Below are positions 24,001 through 35,417 of a stretch of DNA of 64,000 nt, piece by piece. How positions within the stretch are numbered: position 1 is the first letter of the stretch; the number at the start of each line of letters is the position of its first letter. The notes below the pieces were generated by a model. The model made no database searches. It had not been told where the DNA came from and worked only from the letters and a program-made list of their open reading frames with translations. The translations under genes and the position numbers were made by a program. The DNA is from Valencia hispanica (lineage: Eukaryota > Chordata > Actinopteri > Cyprinodontiformes > Valenciidae). The DNA lies in assembly GCA_963556495.2 (NCBI GenBank), contig OY747715.1, forward strand, positions 19,231,239-19,295,238. Reading direction: 5' to 3'.

Positions 24001-26029
24001 AACGTAGACATTAAAAGGTAGATTAGTACAAAAAAAAAATTCTGTGAGACTCTCAGCTGCATTAACAAATGGATCCTTAAACAAAATTGCTTTGACGCAT
24101 GAAACACAATTACTTAACTGAAAGAGCCTGTGACTAATCTTGAGCTGAAATGGTTTTTTTTTCTTTTTATTGCTTTCCGTCATATTTAGACTTTTAATCA
24201 CTTCAGTACATGAAGAACACGTCTTTCTACTTGATCCGCTTAATTAAAGAAAATTAAAAAGTGCCAGAAAGGGTAATTGAAATTAGGGCAGTGTATCGCC
24301 ATATACTGTCATAATTGCCTTCTTTAATATAGCCTCTGCTATAATCCTGCTGCCGCTGTCTTGGTGAATGAGAGGATTAAAAGCAGTGAATTTCGTCGAT
24401 CATACCAAACCCTCATCGAAAGCCGCCTACTTACTCCTCAATCAGGATTTCTCATCCTGCCTCCACAGCACCAAGGAGAAAAGAATATCACAACTCTTCT
24501 GTTGTAAAAAAAAAAGATAGAAGGTGTCAGGTAGTTTTATCAATAAATATGAGTAAACTTCATGTAAGTGATACCTGCAGCTATTTACAGCTGAAATAAT
24601 TGTTTTAATATATCTTTTAACATATTTTAAAAACATTTATCAGATTAACCTTGGATGAGTTATTATTAAATTCAGTTCCCTCCTACCAGTACAGTGGGCA
24701 AAGATCATAAGGTAATAGGTGTCTAGTATTTGCAGGCTCCTTTATCAAAAACAGATTTGAATGACTTACACAAAGCTCTGACATAACACTGAGTGGCTGA
24801 GCAGCTTGTCAATTTTATGGCAGTACGGGACACTTCAGAGCTAAGAACCTATTATAAAGTAGTTGTCAACAAGAAAATATGACTCTATCTATGCACTCAT
24901 GGCATACTATTTACGTCTGACCAATATATAACGTTTTCCTTGTCACACATGGTGATCATTCAACTAATTTCCTTTGCCCAAAGGCTGTGGTGGTGTATCA
25001 GTTATTCAAAGAGTAATCAAAGGTAAGACCTTTCAGTCACGGTGTGGCACGGGTTAAAAACCGTGCACTCACCCCACCACCCAAGCAAAATTAGATGCAC
25101 GGAATCACATGTGGACACATCTGTATACTTCCTGACGTGCCCAAACACCACCACCATAGGTGAAATGCAAACCCCAAAAAATAGTCAGAATACAAAGAAA
25201 TAACTTCTGCAGCTTTGATGCTATGTTTAGTAGGTTATTGTTTTTCAAGGACCAGGCATTTTGACTCTTCATGTCAGTAATATATTTTGCCAGGTGGAGT
25301 GATTTCCAAGAACTTGTTAAATTTAAATATGGACATTACAAAATAAATATCTATATATAAAAAAGTGTATCACACACAAAAATTAGAAAACAATTTGTGC
25401 ACATAATCCATAAGACTAAATATTTTCTGGTGAGATGTTGAGGCATAGTTTCTTAGCTTGTTCCTCAGCTGCACAGACAATACAGAGTTCAATTCCATCA
25501 TTTGCCAGTTGATACTTGGCAAAAAAAGAAAAAAAAGAAAGTGAAAACCTTTTTGCAGATGGACTGTTCTGGGTTGTGTAATGCCTTGAATCTGATTTGC
25601 TTTTGTTTGGCATTAGGGAGAGCCACAGCCAACCCACGAGTGTTCCACATGTCAAAACAGATTTGGAGACTTGTAAAATAAGTCTCATACATAGACTGTA
25701 TGTCTCATATCATAAACAGTTACATCGCTCTCCTGCTTCCCACCCTTCTTGGGCTGCTGGCAGGTTTCATTGTTATTTTTCTTTAAAATGTTTACCAGGA
25801 GGAGACCAAAAAGATCCCATTCTTTGTGAAAGGTATCATGGTGGTTACCTGTTCGGAAAAAACTTTGTAAAGCTTTTTCAACTTCAAAATTACTCATATT
25901 ACTTGATTTAAATTCTTCAGAACATCAAACAATTTTTTCTATTAGTAAAAGATCATTCAAATAAATACAAAATGGAAGTTTTCAAATTATAATTTAATTT
26001 ATTAAAGATTAAGCTCTCCAAACCAACCT
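21073..26029. other. Intergenic; no gene recognised
   Basis: Five kilobases without a supported exon. Short frames (for example 25597-25911 and 25416-25688) overlap one another on opposite strands, have no domain and include poly-Lys/Phe runs from A/T tracts. A short (TAG)n-like tract lies near 21737-21765. The block 24230-24430, with TTAATTAAAG and GGGTAATTGAAATTAGGG, is enhancer-like. 23460-23600 contains clustered CpGs in an AT-rich setting and may be an old DNA transposon, but no ends were found. Confidence 0.4.
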
Positions 26030-26895
26030 GGCCGGTGAGAGAAAGTAATTGCCCCTGTGTTAAACCATGAATTCTCTTTGATTAACCATATCTTTTTATT
26101 TTGTTTCATTAGCCCCACACAGGCCTGATTACCTGTAAAAGTAGAAAAAAACAAATCACATAAACAGATCCTCTCTGACAAGATGAGCTAAGTAGAAATA
26201 TTTCAAAAGCAACACATCATGCTCTGATCTTAAATAAATCAAGAACCAATTGGAAATAAATGCATTCATCTATTAGTTTAGAAAGGGTTCCAAAGCCATT
26301 TCTAATGCTTTAGGACTTAAGTAATTCTCATTGAGAGCCATTATTCACAAATGGAAACAGTGTGGAGCAGTGGTGAACTTTCCTCGAGGTAGCAGCAGAA
26401 TTACTATAAGAACTCATCAATGACTCATCTAGGAGGTTGGAAAATACCCAAAAACAACATCTAATACACTTCAGCACTTACTTGCCTCAGTTAATATCCA
26501 TATTCATATTTCATCAATAAGAATGAAATGAAAAAATGACATCAATTGGAGAGTTCCAAGGAGAGAACCTCTGCGGAGCAAAACCAACAGAAGAACATTT
26601 CCCAAACAGAATCTTGATTATCCCAAAGACTTTTAGGAAAATATTCTGGGGAATGATCAGTTAAAGCTGGAACTTTTTATAACGTGTGTCCTGTTATGCT
26701 TGACTTCAAACTCACACAGCATTTCAGAAGTTCATCTTGGAATTTTGAAGGAACATCAAACAGAGAATCAAATGTGGTTTCAGTGTGAAGAACTGGGGCT
26801 GCTCTGCTACTTCAGAACATGGATGACTTGTTGTGACTGATGGAAACATGAATTCTCTCTACCACAAGGAACTACACCAAAGAGTAGCATCTTTC
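26030..26895 (+). pseudogene. Another Tc1/mariner element, 5' two-thirds, decayed
   Basis: Landmarks of a well-known fish Tc1 family occur in order: GAGAGAAAGTAATTGCCCC (26038), CACACAGGCCTGATTACC (26115), GGTTCCAAAGCCATTTCTAA (26287), GAGAGCCATTATTCACAAATGG (26333), GACTCATCTAGGAGGTTGG (26421), CACTTACTTGCCTCAGTTAA (26475) and GGGGCTGCTCTGCTACTTCAG (26797). Indels and stops break the transposase, and the 3' third with the right inverted repeat is missing. Confidence 0.8.
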
Positions 26896-26981
26896 ACACA
26901 ACAAGTCTCCCTAACAACAGGCATTCAATAATTTAAGCTTTGTCTTTTCTACCATCACAAACATAAATGTTTGGATTTTGC

Positions 26982-27656
26982 TTAAAGATCCACTCAAATG
27001 AAAATCAGGTTTTTCGTGTTGTTAACATGTTCTTGTAGCATTTTACCGATGCCAGAGGACATAAATAAAGCTGATAATGGCATTTCTAAGTATTTCTGCT
27101 TTCAAATGGTTGATAATCAGTAGCAGACGTTGAAAGGCTGTCTAAAATAGACTGTGTTTGTGACATAGCAACCACACTGGGCGGGCTACAAGCTCCTGCT
27201 CCGCTCTGCCCCGCCGTCTTGCTGGGATAAAAACTGCCCATCGATTTGCAATCAACATTTCAGAGAAGACTGTTTCACCAACTGGCAGGGGAAAAAAATG
27301 GGCTTCGCTAGTAAACACTTTTGAAGCCGGATACAGTGCCTTCCATCAAGATACTACCAAGTGGACAGCCTGTATCTTTACCGGTAAGTTAATACTTTTG
27401 GGTGTGAGGGGCTGTAAGCTAGCAGGAGAGCTAGTGTAAATGGAGAGCTCACAGCAACGAGGTAGGGTCTTCCGTGCCAATGGTTCTGCCTACAACACAG
27501 AGGCAAATTGCAAATGAGCTACTGCCGCTCTTCTGTAGCTATGTCCTAGAAAATGGTACAGGTTTTGTGATTTTGGCTAAAAACGGCATAATCATAATTT
27601 AAAGACCACTGGGAACACTTTAAAATAGCTCAAAGATGATCGGAGTGGGTCTTTAA
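26982..27656 (+). mobile_element. TTAA-flanked non-autonomous element with a decayed THAP-like exon (Kolobok-type candidate)
   Basis: TTAA at 26982-26985 and 27653-27656 flank inverted ends: left AAGATCCACTCAAATGA, and the reverse complement of the right end AAGACCCACTCCGATCA. The interior carries an exon-like stretch (see 27184-27383) encoding a THAP-type zinc-finger fragment and ending in a consensus donor GTAAGTT. TTAA targets are used by piggyBac and Kolobok; a THAP domain points to Kolobok. The length of 675 bases shows an internally deleted derivative. Confidence 0.6.
27184..27383 (+). pseudogene. THAP-type zinc-finger exon fragment
   Basis: One frame reads ICNQHFREDCFTNWQG (from 27244), matching the C-x2-H-F-x4-C/F core of THAP domains. 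One base out of frame, TTTGAAGCCGGATACAGTGCC and what follows encode LKPDTVPSIK, equivalent to the AVPTI-like box that ends THAP domains. Then comes the donor CCG|GTAAGTT near 27382. The first C-x-C of the finger is not clear. The frameshift between the two halves inactivates the exon. THAP domains bind DNA in transposases and in host proteins derived from them. Confidence 0.55.
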
Positions 27657-27797
27657 CTGTTCTAGGACTGGAACTGGAACTTTTGTCTTTGTCTTTGTTA
27701 AGATGAAACTAAGGTTTAACTTTTCACCAATAAACACTCACTTGGGTTTCCTGCGAAAGAAACAATGAATCTGCGGAAAATCATCTCAAGTGGGCTG

Positions 27798-28133
27798 TTA
27801 AGGATGAGGAGGATCTGTGTAAGTAAAAGCACTTTTAAAAAGATGGATTTTGAGCTGTTTCTTGAAGGACAACTCAAAATCTGCAATCCTCAGACTAGGA
27901 GGAACCGAGTTCCAGAGGGAGGGGGGCACTACTGAAAAGGTCCTATCTCTTTTGGTTTTCAGGCAGTTTTTTTTTAAGACCAGCAGATGCTGATCACAGG
28001 ATCTTAAGGACCTGGTTGGAATATAAGGCTGTAAAAGCTCACAAAGGTAAGCAGGTGCTAGATTATGTAACTCATTGTATGTTAAAACCAAAATTTTAAA
28101 AAGCACTCTATTCTGGATACGGACCCAGTGCAA
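27798..28133 (-). pseudogene. L2/CR1-like LINE RT C-terminus
   Basis: An open frame of 111 codons on the minus strand reads LFKILVLTYNELHNLAPAYL, then SVVPPSLWNSVPPSLR and SFKKQLKIHLF. These blocks follow the RT core in L2-like LINEs (F-K-L-TY--LH---P-YL; P-LWN-LP; FK--LK--LF). No simple-repeat tail or target duplication was seen, so it is truncated at both ends. Confidence 0.85.
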
Positions 28134-29696
28134 CTGGGACAGTAAGTCCTGTAGAAAAGCTATAAAGTAACCTCAAGAGACAGCAGCCAAAAAGTAGAGG
28201 ACATACTACAAGATATTTTGCCAAATTTCACCCACAACTCCCTGTTGGGCAAAGCCTAAACCAGTCACCACAAGTTGGGGGCATTCAGCCTGACTAATTA
28301 GCCCAGAAATCTGTCAGTGTGTTCGAAGGTTTAAGATGCAAATCTACAAGTGTGCTACGGAAAGAAACATAACTTAATCTCAGTCACTGTGAGTCAAACA
28401 TGTTTGAATTTTCTGGGTCGAATCTGGACATAGTCAGGTATCGTGAACTGAATACTGAACCAGCTGCAAATACATCTTGACAAGTGTTATGTTTGTTAAT
28501 GGTTAAAACTGTCACACTGGCAAGATTTTGCCCTAGAGCTTGATGGATTCAGTTGGCTGTAGTTTGTGATTCCTTATCAGGTACAGTGGCTCAGTGTGTG
28601 AACCTCAGTATTTCAGTCGTCGTACAAAAATCTGCTCAAGTAGTCTGTAGGTGTGTATTCCGAGTGTACTGAAATCCATATAAACTATAAAAGTGATGTA
28701 TTCTTTTTTTAATCAAGGAGAGGACTCAGGATGACAATTTAAAGAGACCTTGTGGAGCTTTCTTTGTATGCTACAATGTTGGGAAATGTCATGGGGGGGA
28801 AGACCAGTGCTGCCTTACTGGCAAAAAGGGGCTGTACAGAGTTTTAGCCTCAAGGGTGATGTTTTGCACCTGATGCCTGTTATGGAAATTATCCTTAAAC
28901 AGAGATAATACTGCAACCCCATGGGTGTTTTCTTGTATTTTATTAAGCAGATTGGCCAGAATTCTCATACAGGCTTGAACTCTACCACAGCCTTCCATTC
29001 CCCCAGCTTAATACCCTCAAGTGAATCCCTATCATTCCTCTCACCCTGTCTGATGTCTAGTCACCCAAGATTATCAAAACACCCAACACTGACAAGCTAA
29101 AGGAAACTAGGTCAGAGGCCTTCTAATCAAATCTGCTCCTCGCTGACACTCTGATGGTCTTCTACATGACATGTTCCCTAGATGCATTTACTAACATGTA
29201 ATTAATAAATTAATTCATATTAACTTGAAATATTTCCATCACATGACTTGGCAAAAAAGTTTCCTGATGTGGGATTAAATATACTCAAATTAAAGATTGG
29301 ATTTTTCAAAGGTTTTATTACACTGCAATGACATAGGCATTTTTCACTTACATGTAATATTTACCATGAATACTAATAAATGTGAAGGGTGCTGTATATT
29401 TATAACCTAGAATATTTTGGGAGGCAAATACTAATGAGTTTACCGACTCACACACACCCCTGAAATGTAAACAGAGTCATGTTTGTTTTTTTCATTCAGC
29501 TGCATCTGCCAACATCTGCAAAATGCGTGCTTCCTGTCAACTGTCATTCTTGGAGTATATTGATTTCCCTGTGGAGGAAATCAGTGATGGCAGGAGTGAA
29601 CAGAGACATGCTGCATGTTCAGTTTTACATCCTCTGCTCACCAACTGTCACATTTTCTTTCTCACACTTCCATATTCTACGTATTCAGAGGAAAAC
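28134..29696. other. Intergenic, nothing recognised
   Basis: No exon, repeat landmark or RNA gene seen. Short overlapping frames only. Confidence 0.4.
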
Positions 29697-30970
29697 AGTA
29701 CAGTGAATATAAAAAAAAGTATACAAATCCCTTTTAAAATGGCAGGATTTTGTGATGTAAAACATAAAATGAAGATAAAAACCTTTCAAGACTTTTCCCA
29801 CTATGAATAGGTCATAAAATCTGTTCAAGACAGTTGTCCTTACAGGATTTTCTTGACATTTGCATCCTTTTTCTATGGTCATCATTCAGGAGAAGGTGAC
29901 AAAAAAGGTCTAGGTTATCATATACTGTTCATGTGTTGAGTTGGAGACAGACCCTAAAGCAGACTGGAGGATGGGAGTCTGCTAAGAACAGATACTAACT
30001 GTAGAACAACTCTATAGAACACAGAGGGAATAACATGAGAGAAGCAACAGAGAAAGGACTTGGCAGCAGGTGGATCTGACAAAGAGTAACTAGAATTTAC
30101 AATTTCATAAATGCTTGGGAAGGGATTAGGGAAACAAGAGCTGAATAAAACTGAAATGACACAGAAGTATGGAAGCCATGCTAGGAAACATGAGGGAAAA
30201 CCTAATAAACAGGCAATAACCTGAACTACAACTAACCACACTCTCAAAACAGAGGTAACTATCAAAAGCAAATACATAACTCAAAATAAAATAACTGTCA
30301 TATGTCCATTGGATCATGGCATATATACACAGCAACACAATATTACTGTTATAAGAGTCTGACAGTAGTGGTTTAGGAGCTGCAGGAAATCCTAGCTAGT
30401 ACTGCTTGTGTTTGAAATGTGACAACAATGCTCTGTATTCTCCCTATGTCTGAACTAAGGGACAGATGTAAAATAAAGAAGAATACTTTCAGACCTGGTT
30501 AAACTCTCCCATGACCTTGTGGGAAAATGTCTTATGGTCTAATGGAGAGAAACTTGAGCTTTTGTCACCAATTCCAAAAGGTGGATTTAACAGGGGGGAA
30601 AAAGTACACATCACATTGCCAAAAGAACACCATACACACAGCGGCGAAACATGGCTTCATTCACTCACAATCCAACAGATATGGAGAACCTTGGCAAGAC
30701 AGAGTAGGCAAATACTCCCAAATCAGAATGTTGGACACTCAGACTCCTACTTAATCAGACAGAATGCTGATAATGAATCAAAAGGTGGTTTAACAAAGTA
30801 TTAGTTTGAGGGTGTGCAAACTCATGCAACAAGATTAATGCTTTTATTTTTCATATATTTCCCTCCGTTGTGCAAGATAAATGTTGCACTAAAGGTGGAA
30901 AAAGTTTGAAAATGATTTATGATGGTTTCATGTTTTACATCACATAAGCCTAGTATTTTAAGAGGAACAT
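29697..30970 (+). mobile_element. Tc1-like element, split and decayed
   Basis: The left end TACAGTGAATATAAAA with TTTTGTGATGTAAAACATAA (29747-29766) is mirrored by TTTTACATCACATAAGCCTAG (30932-30952) on the right, the expected inverted repeat pair. Transposase traces include TTGTGGGAAAATGTCTTATGG (30516), CCAAAAGAACACCATACACAC (30620) and GCGAAACATGGC (30644). The segment 29895-30480 does not read as transposase and probably contains a later insertion. The far right terminus is lost. Confidence 0.75.
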
Positions 30971-31893
30971 ATAAACCCTTAAGATCTACTGTAGCTTTTC
31001 ACCTTTTAATTCCTTTTACACTGCATTGTAACTATGTTTGAAACTCTTAATGCAGATAGAAGTATTTTATTGTAATATGTTCAGTAATGCACAAAGCTCC
31101 TAAATAGATACCCAACTTCCTTTAAGCATTTGCTAAATAAATGTTGGTGGTATTAGATGAAAAGTAAAATTGGATGCTGTACCTTTAAAAGGGTTATACA
31201 GTTCAAAAGACTTCCAGAGATTTGGTCCCATCAAGTGATTTGTCACACACTGAGGACCTGCGGAAACTATTCTTTAATCCCACGAGTCTGTAAGAACTGC
31301 ACAGGAAAACCTGGTGAGAAAGAGATATGTTGTGCTGTGACAAGGACACACTCCTACACACTGACAGAAACTACACACTGCGGGAGAGCTGACTGTGGAA
31401 GTAAACGAGCACAGCTATCTACTCCTTTGCAGTGTTCCCTTGTGACCTGTAAGCTGAGGCCGAGGGGCCGAGGGAGAGCAGATGCTTAGCAACATCATAG
31501 CTCTCCCCATCAACAGGGTGAGGATCCCTTTAGGCTGGATGATCTCTGCTATGGTGTGCACCACAGAGGAATACTGTCAGAGATGCAAATACTTTAAGGA
31601 ATAGAGGTCCACTGACAACAAAGAAAATGTGGAATTTATTTGTCACCCTATTGTTTCAGGGTCCCAAACCCCTTCATAAGAAACCAAATGATTAAAATGT
31701 GAAATTAATTATAATGAAATTAAGTTTCAAATTCCTAAATTCTTAATTTAGAGATATTTTTATTTAAATGAATACCATAAAATTAATTTCACATCAAATT
31801 CTACCAGTTTTGCACATAAGAGGCAAAACAATCATGTTTTGCAAAATACTTCAAATTAAGTAAGATTAAATATGAGTTATCAATATCACTTTT
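30971..31893. other. Intergenic, nothing recognised
   Basis: The frame at 31157-31489 (110 codons) has no domain, lacks repeat context and ends in a GC-rich patch; I do not support it as a gene. Confidence 0.4.
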
Positions 31894-31905
31894 CAAGTCT
31901 TCCCA

Positions 31906-32020
31906 TCCATCCATCCCTTATCTATACCTATCTATCCTATGCAGGGTTGCGGAAGGTGGGGGGGTTCTGGTGCCTATCTCCAGCATTCATTGGGCGAGAG
32001 TTGTCAGTCCATTGCAAGGC
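31906..32020 (-). mobile_element. 5'-truncated SINE 3' end, antisense, with target duplication
   Basis: The plus strand begins with CATCCATCCATCCC (the SINE tail reversed), then TGCAGGGTTGCGG and GGTGCCTATCTCCAGC, ending near GGGCGAGAG. Flanking direct repeats are CAAGTCTTCCCA (31894-31905) and CAAGTCTTGCCA (32021-32032), 11 of 12 identical. Confidence 0.8.
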
Positions 32021-32032
32021 CAAGTCTTGCCA

Positions 32033-32944
32033 TAGTTCTCAAACTAGCTCACTTCTGGTCTTTGACTTGACCAATTCTTCCAGAGTTACAGTTACTCTTG
32101 ACTGCGTCTCCGATTAATGCTGTCTTTGCCTGGCAAGTCAGTTTGGGTTAATGGTCAGATCTTGATAGGTTAAATTACCCAAATGTGGGCTACGTTTTCT
32201 CATCTGGAGTATTTTTATGATGGTATGTTTTATCATTCTTCCACTTGCACTTATTCAGCACTGTCTCTCGATCTGTCACATTGAATACTAGTAAATTACA
32301 CAAAACAGTTGCTGTCATGTGACAAAAAGGCTCTGGACGTCTTATTTGGAAAAGTTTATAATTCAGAATATGAGTATGTTGAACTTGGCATGGATCCGGT
32401 TCCATCTTGGGTGTTATGTACATCTCATCACAGCTCATCTGCGTCTCTGCATACAACAATGAATCAGGACTGGCACACAGTCTGAATCACTGGATGCTTG
32501 CTTTTTTAATACAGACATGAATAATAATTTCTTCCTTCTTTCCAAAGCCATCACATCCTGCCATCCTTTCACAACACCCACAACTTCATTGTGGCCAACT
32601 GCTCTTCGAGTGCCACATGGTGCAAACTGAATCAATCTCCCACCATTGTAAGACTATAGCAAGATGTTGCCTTTAAGTTTGACATCCGCAATCATGATTT
32701 TGTCTTTTTTTGTTGATAGAAGACATAACTAATACTTTCCATTATAAACACTGTTACTTGGTCAAAACATGTTATGCAAATATTCTGTGGATCAACAGAT
32801 TACTTCTCAGAACATTTTAGACAGGATACATATAATCTTTTGTTTAAATAGAATAATATTAATTAAATAATGTTAAAATGATGAAGGTTGTGTACAAACA
32901 AGAGATCTCACTTCAACATACACTCTATGTGTGAGTCTTATGCA
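32033..32944. other. Intergenic, nothing recognised
   Basis: No supported gene or repeat. Confidence 0.4.
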
Positions 32945-33172
32945 GTTTTGGTTAAAACAAACATTCAGTTTTGTTCAGTAAAGTTACTCGCTGTGTGTCG
33001 AGTAACCAGAAATGTCACTCAAGTAAGAGTAGCAATACTTCATAAAAATATTACTCAAGTAAAAGTAAACAGTATGGTCTACTAAAACTACTCCAAAAGT
33101 ACATTTTTTCAAAAAGTTTCTCAAGTAAATGTAACTGAGTAAATGTAACGAGTTACTACCCACCTCTGGTAA
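32945..33172. mobile_element. hAT-like MITE, one end visible
   Basis: The right end reads ACTACCCACCTCTGG, and inward come repeated ACTCAAGTAAAAGTAA and TCAAGTAAATGTAACTGAG blocks. This is the pattern of an abundant fish non-autonomous element whose ends read CAGAGGTGGGTAGTA. The left end is not recognisable, so the copy is truncated or diverged. Confidence 0.6.
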
Positions 33173-33398
33173 GGCCATACATACATGCCAGACTTTTAGG
33201 ATGTTTGTTCACTAAAATGATTTTAAAAATGTTTTTAAATCCTACTGTGTGTTGATCTCTCATTTACAAAAGGCCTGAGACAATACATTTAGTTATTTGT
33301 TATTGAATCTCATTTCATTGGTTCAAGGGTAATGTATTTAATGTATAAAAAAAAAATCTACAACAAATCTAGTTGGATCCAAAGTAAATTTGAAATCT

Positions 33399-33464
33399 AG
33401 ACCCACTGTCTTAGACCCACTGTCTTAGACCCACTGTCTTAGACCCACTGTCTTAGACCCACTC
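33399..33464. repeat. 14-bp minisatellite, about 4.6 units
   Basis: AGACCCACTGTCTT is repeated head to tail from 33399 to 33454 (four identical units) followed by a partial unit. The lack of variation indicates recent expansion. Confidence 0.95.
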
Positions 33465-34225
33465 TCCCCTGCAGAGTGAGCTAGTGAGTGAGCTAACAGC
33501 TCTGCTGCAGCCAAGAAGCAAGCTGAGATGTTCAACGTTTCTGCTTCGAGTGCTGTCTTGGAGCAGAAAAGCTTTCCACTTATCATGCCTCCAGTCAACT
33601 TGGTCTGCTCCAGCCGCCAAAACCCAGATAATGTTCAGTGGACCTCAGGTGAAATAAACTTCTCTCCTGGGAGAACAGTGGCCTAGCCCTTGCAGAAAAA
33701 AACGGTGGTGGCTTGTGGACAAACTGGATGAAGAGAGGTTTAAAGAGCAGAGTATCAATGTCACAACAGATCAAACAGATTTTTTTTTTCTTAAACAAAT
33801 AAAAATACTGAAATACAGTCACTTAATTGCTTTGTTGCACATGTTATATAGCTAACTAAACTAAAAACGTGTCTTAATTTGACAGTGTTCTGAGCCAACG
33901 GAGTCTCCACTCTCTGCAAGAGCATGTTTGTCCTTTGAAATATTAAATCTCACATGTGGATATTTGTTTATTATGGCATGCAGCTAGAACTGTTTGATCA
34001 GTTCTCTTAGATGTGATTTGCTAAAAATAGTGTATTTAATGAAAAAGATAATTCCCACGGCGACTTCATGTGGTTTTACAGATCCATGCTGCATAGAGCA
34101 GACATGCCATAATGATTGGGTTTGTTTGCATACCTCTACCAGAATACTGAAAAGCCTGCTGAACTCGAACAACAGCTGCCTCCCCTCATAGCTGCTTTAT
34201 GATCTGAAAACAACTGCGAACGAAC
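33465..34225. other. Intergenic, nothing recognised
   Basis: No supported gene or repeat. Confidence 0.4.
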
Positions 34226-34252
34226 TCACTAACTAACTAACTAACTAACTAA
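34226..34252. repeat. (AACT)n microsatellite
   Basis: Six to seven units of a four-base repeat, CACTAACTAACTAACTAACT. Confidence 0.95.
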
Positions 34253-34372
34253 ATATATAAATAAAATTATAAATATAGTGGGGTGGAAAATTGTTATGCA
34301 ATTAGGAATTAAGTGTATATTCTCTGTTTAGTGAATGCATCTAAGGAAATGACAAGCTTATTGTTCCAGCTT

Positions 34373-34715
34373 AATGTTATGAGAAAGATATATGTGTCAG
34401 GTCACCAGAGAGACAGACGCCGGGGCAGTAAGATAACAGTCTGGCCTTCGGATGAGCTGCTTTATGCGTTGCTATGACTCGCGTGAAGCGGTTACCCTGG
34501 AGGCGGGGCGTGAAGGATGGAGAAGACATCTACAGAGATAAACAATGATTGCTGAATACTATTTAAGCGGTTAGTTAGAAAGGTTGGTTAGGGTGATGCA
34601 CGAGTAACTCTGTCCCCTCCGTGTCTGGCCAGACATGTTTGAATTAAATACTTAAACGCCTTCTTGGACTCAAGTCTTCTTTATAATGGAAACCCTGAGA
34701 TACTATTTTTTGCCA
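34373..34715 (+). mobile_element. Possible solo LTR
   Basis: This segment has higher GC content than its flanks and the order of signals expected of an LTR: a TG start (TGTTATGAG), a TATA-like CTATTTAAGC near 34559, a downstream pyrimidine/GC segment, an AATTAAATA poly(A)-like signal near 34640, and a TCTTCTTTATAATGG segment like retroviral U5 ends. It may end at TTTTTTGCCA near 34715. No internal region, matching second LTR or target duplication was found, so the boundaries and the call are tentative. Confidence 0.4.
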
Positions 34716-35417
34716 TTACAATAGATTGAAGCACTTATGTATTTATTCACTTTTTTTTAAAGGAATGGCTATATTTCAGTTTTTCAGCAGCACTCTGATC
34801 GTCGTTGCAGGCGCAGACAGGAGTAGAGCCTTTTTTCTTCAGAAGTACTCCTTTTTGCTACCTGGATTTTTTTTTTTTTACTGTTCGAAAGAATTATGTT
34901 TGTGTCAGTACTCCAGTCATTTTTTCCCAATGTACACACATATATAATCTAACAAAGGAAGGTATGCTCTCTCACTAAGCAATTTAGAAAACCCATTTCT
35001 TTAATTTGAGAGTATTTATTCAGTTGTAAAAATGTTTTAGATAATGGTTTGTCAGTCTCAAACTAGTGCCATCCCCTAAAATTTTTAGAAAACAAATGGA
35101 ACAAATGTATTATTTTTGCATGCACTTTCCATACATTTATCAGAAACTGTGGTAGCTTTCCATTAGAAATCCATTACTTCATGGTTCTGAGGATATAAAT
35201 GTGATCTAATACAGAGACACATTATATTTAATTTTCAAAAAAGGGAAGATGTGAGACGGGTGGAAATACATGAATATCTTGACAAGTCTGGAAAGAGGAA
35301 AACAACTACTCACCTAAATTTGCCCATATCTGCGATGAAAGCAAAAATTAAAAGCACCTGGGATGAGGCTGGACAATACGGAAGCGTATAACTGCCATAC
35401 CATAAATTCAGGAGCAT
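34716..35417. other. Intergenic, nothing recognised
   Basis: T-rich tracts near 34860-34880; no gene or repeat landmark. Confidence 0.4.

Noticed and set aside
25597..25911. 104-codon frame
   Set aside because: Overlaps frames on the other strand, has no domain, no CpG context and no splice sites in phase.
31157..31489. 110-codon frame as a possible gene
   Set aside because: Three Cys-rich stretches were tested as a zinc finger, but spacing fits no class I know and there is no gene context.
33399..33464. CRISPR-like array
   Set aside because: Direct tandem units with no spacers in a vertebrate genome; a minisatellite.
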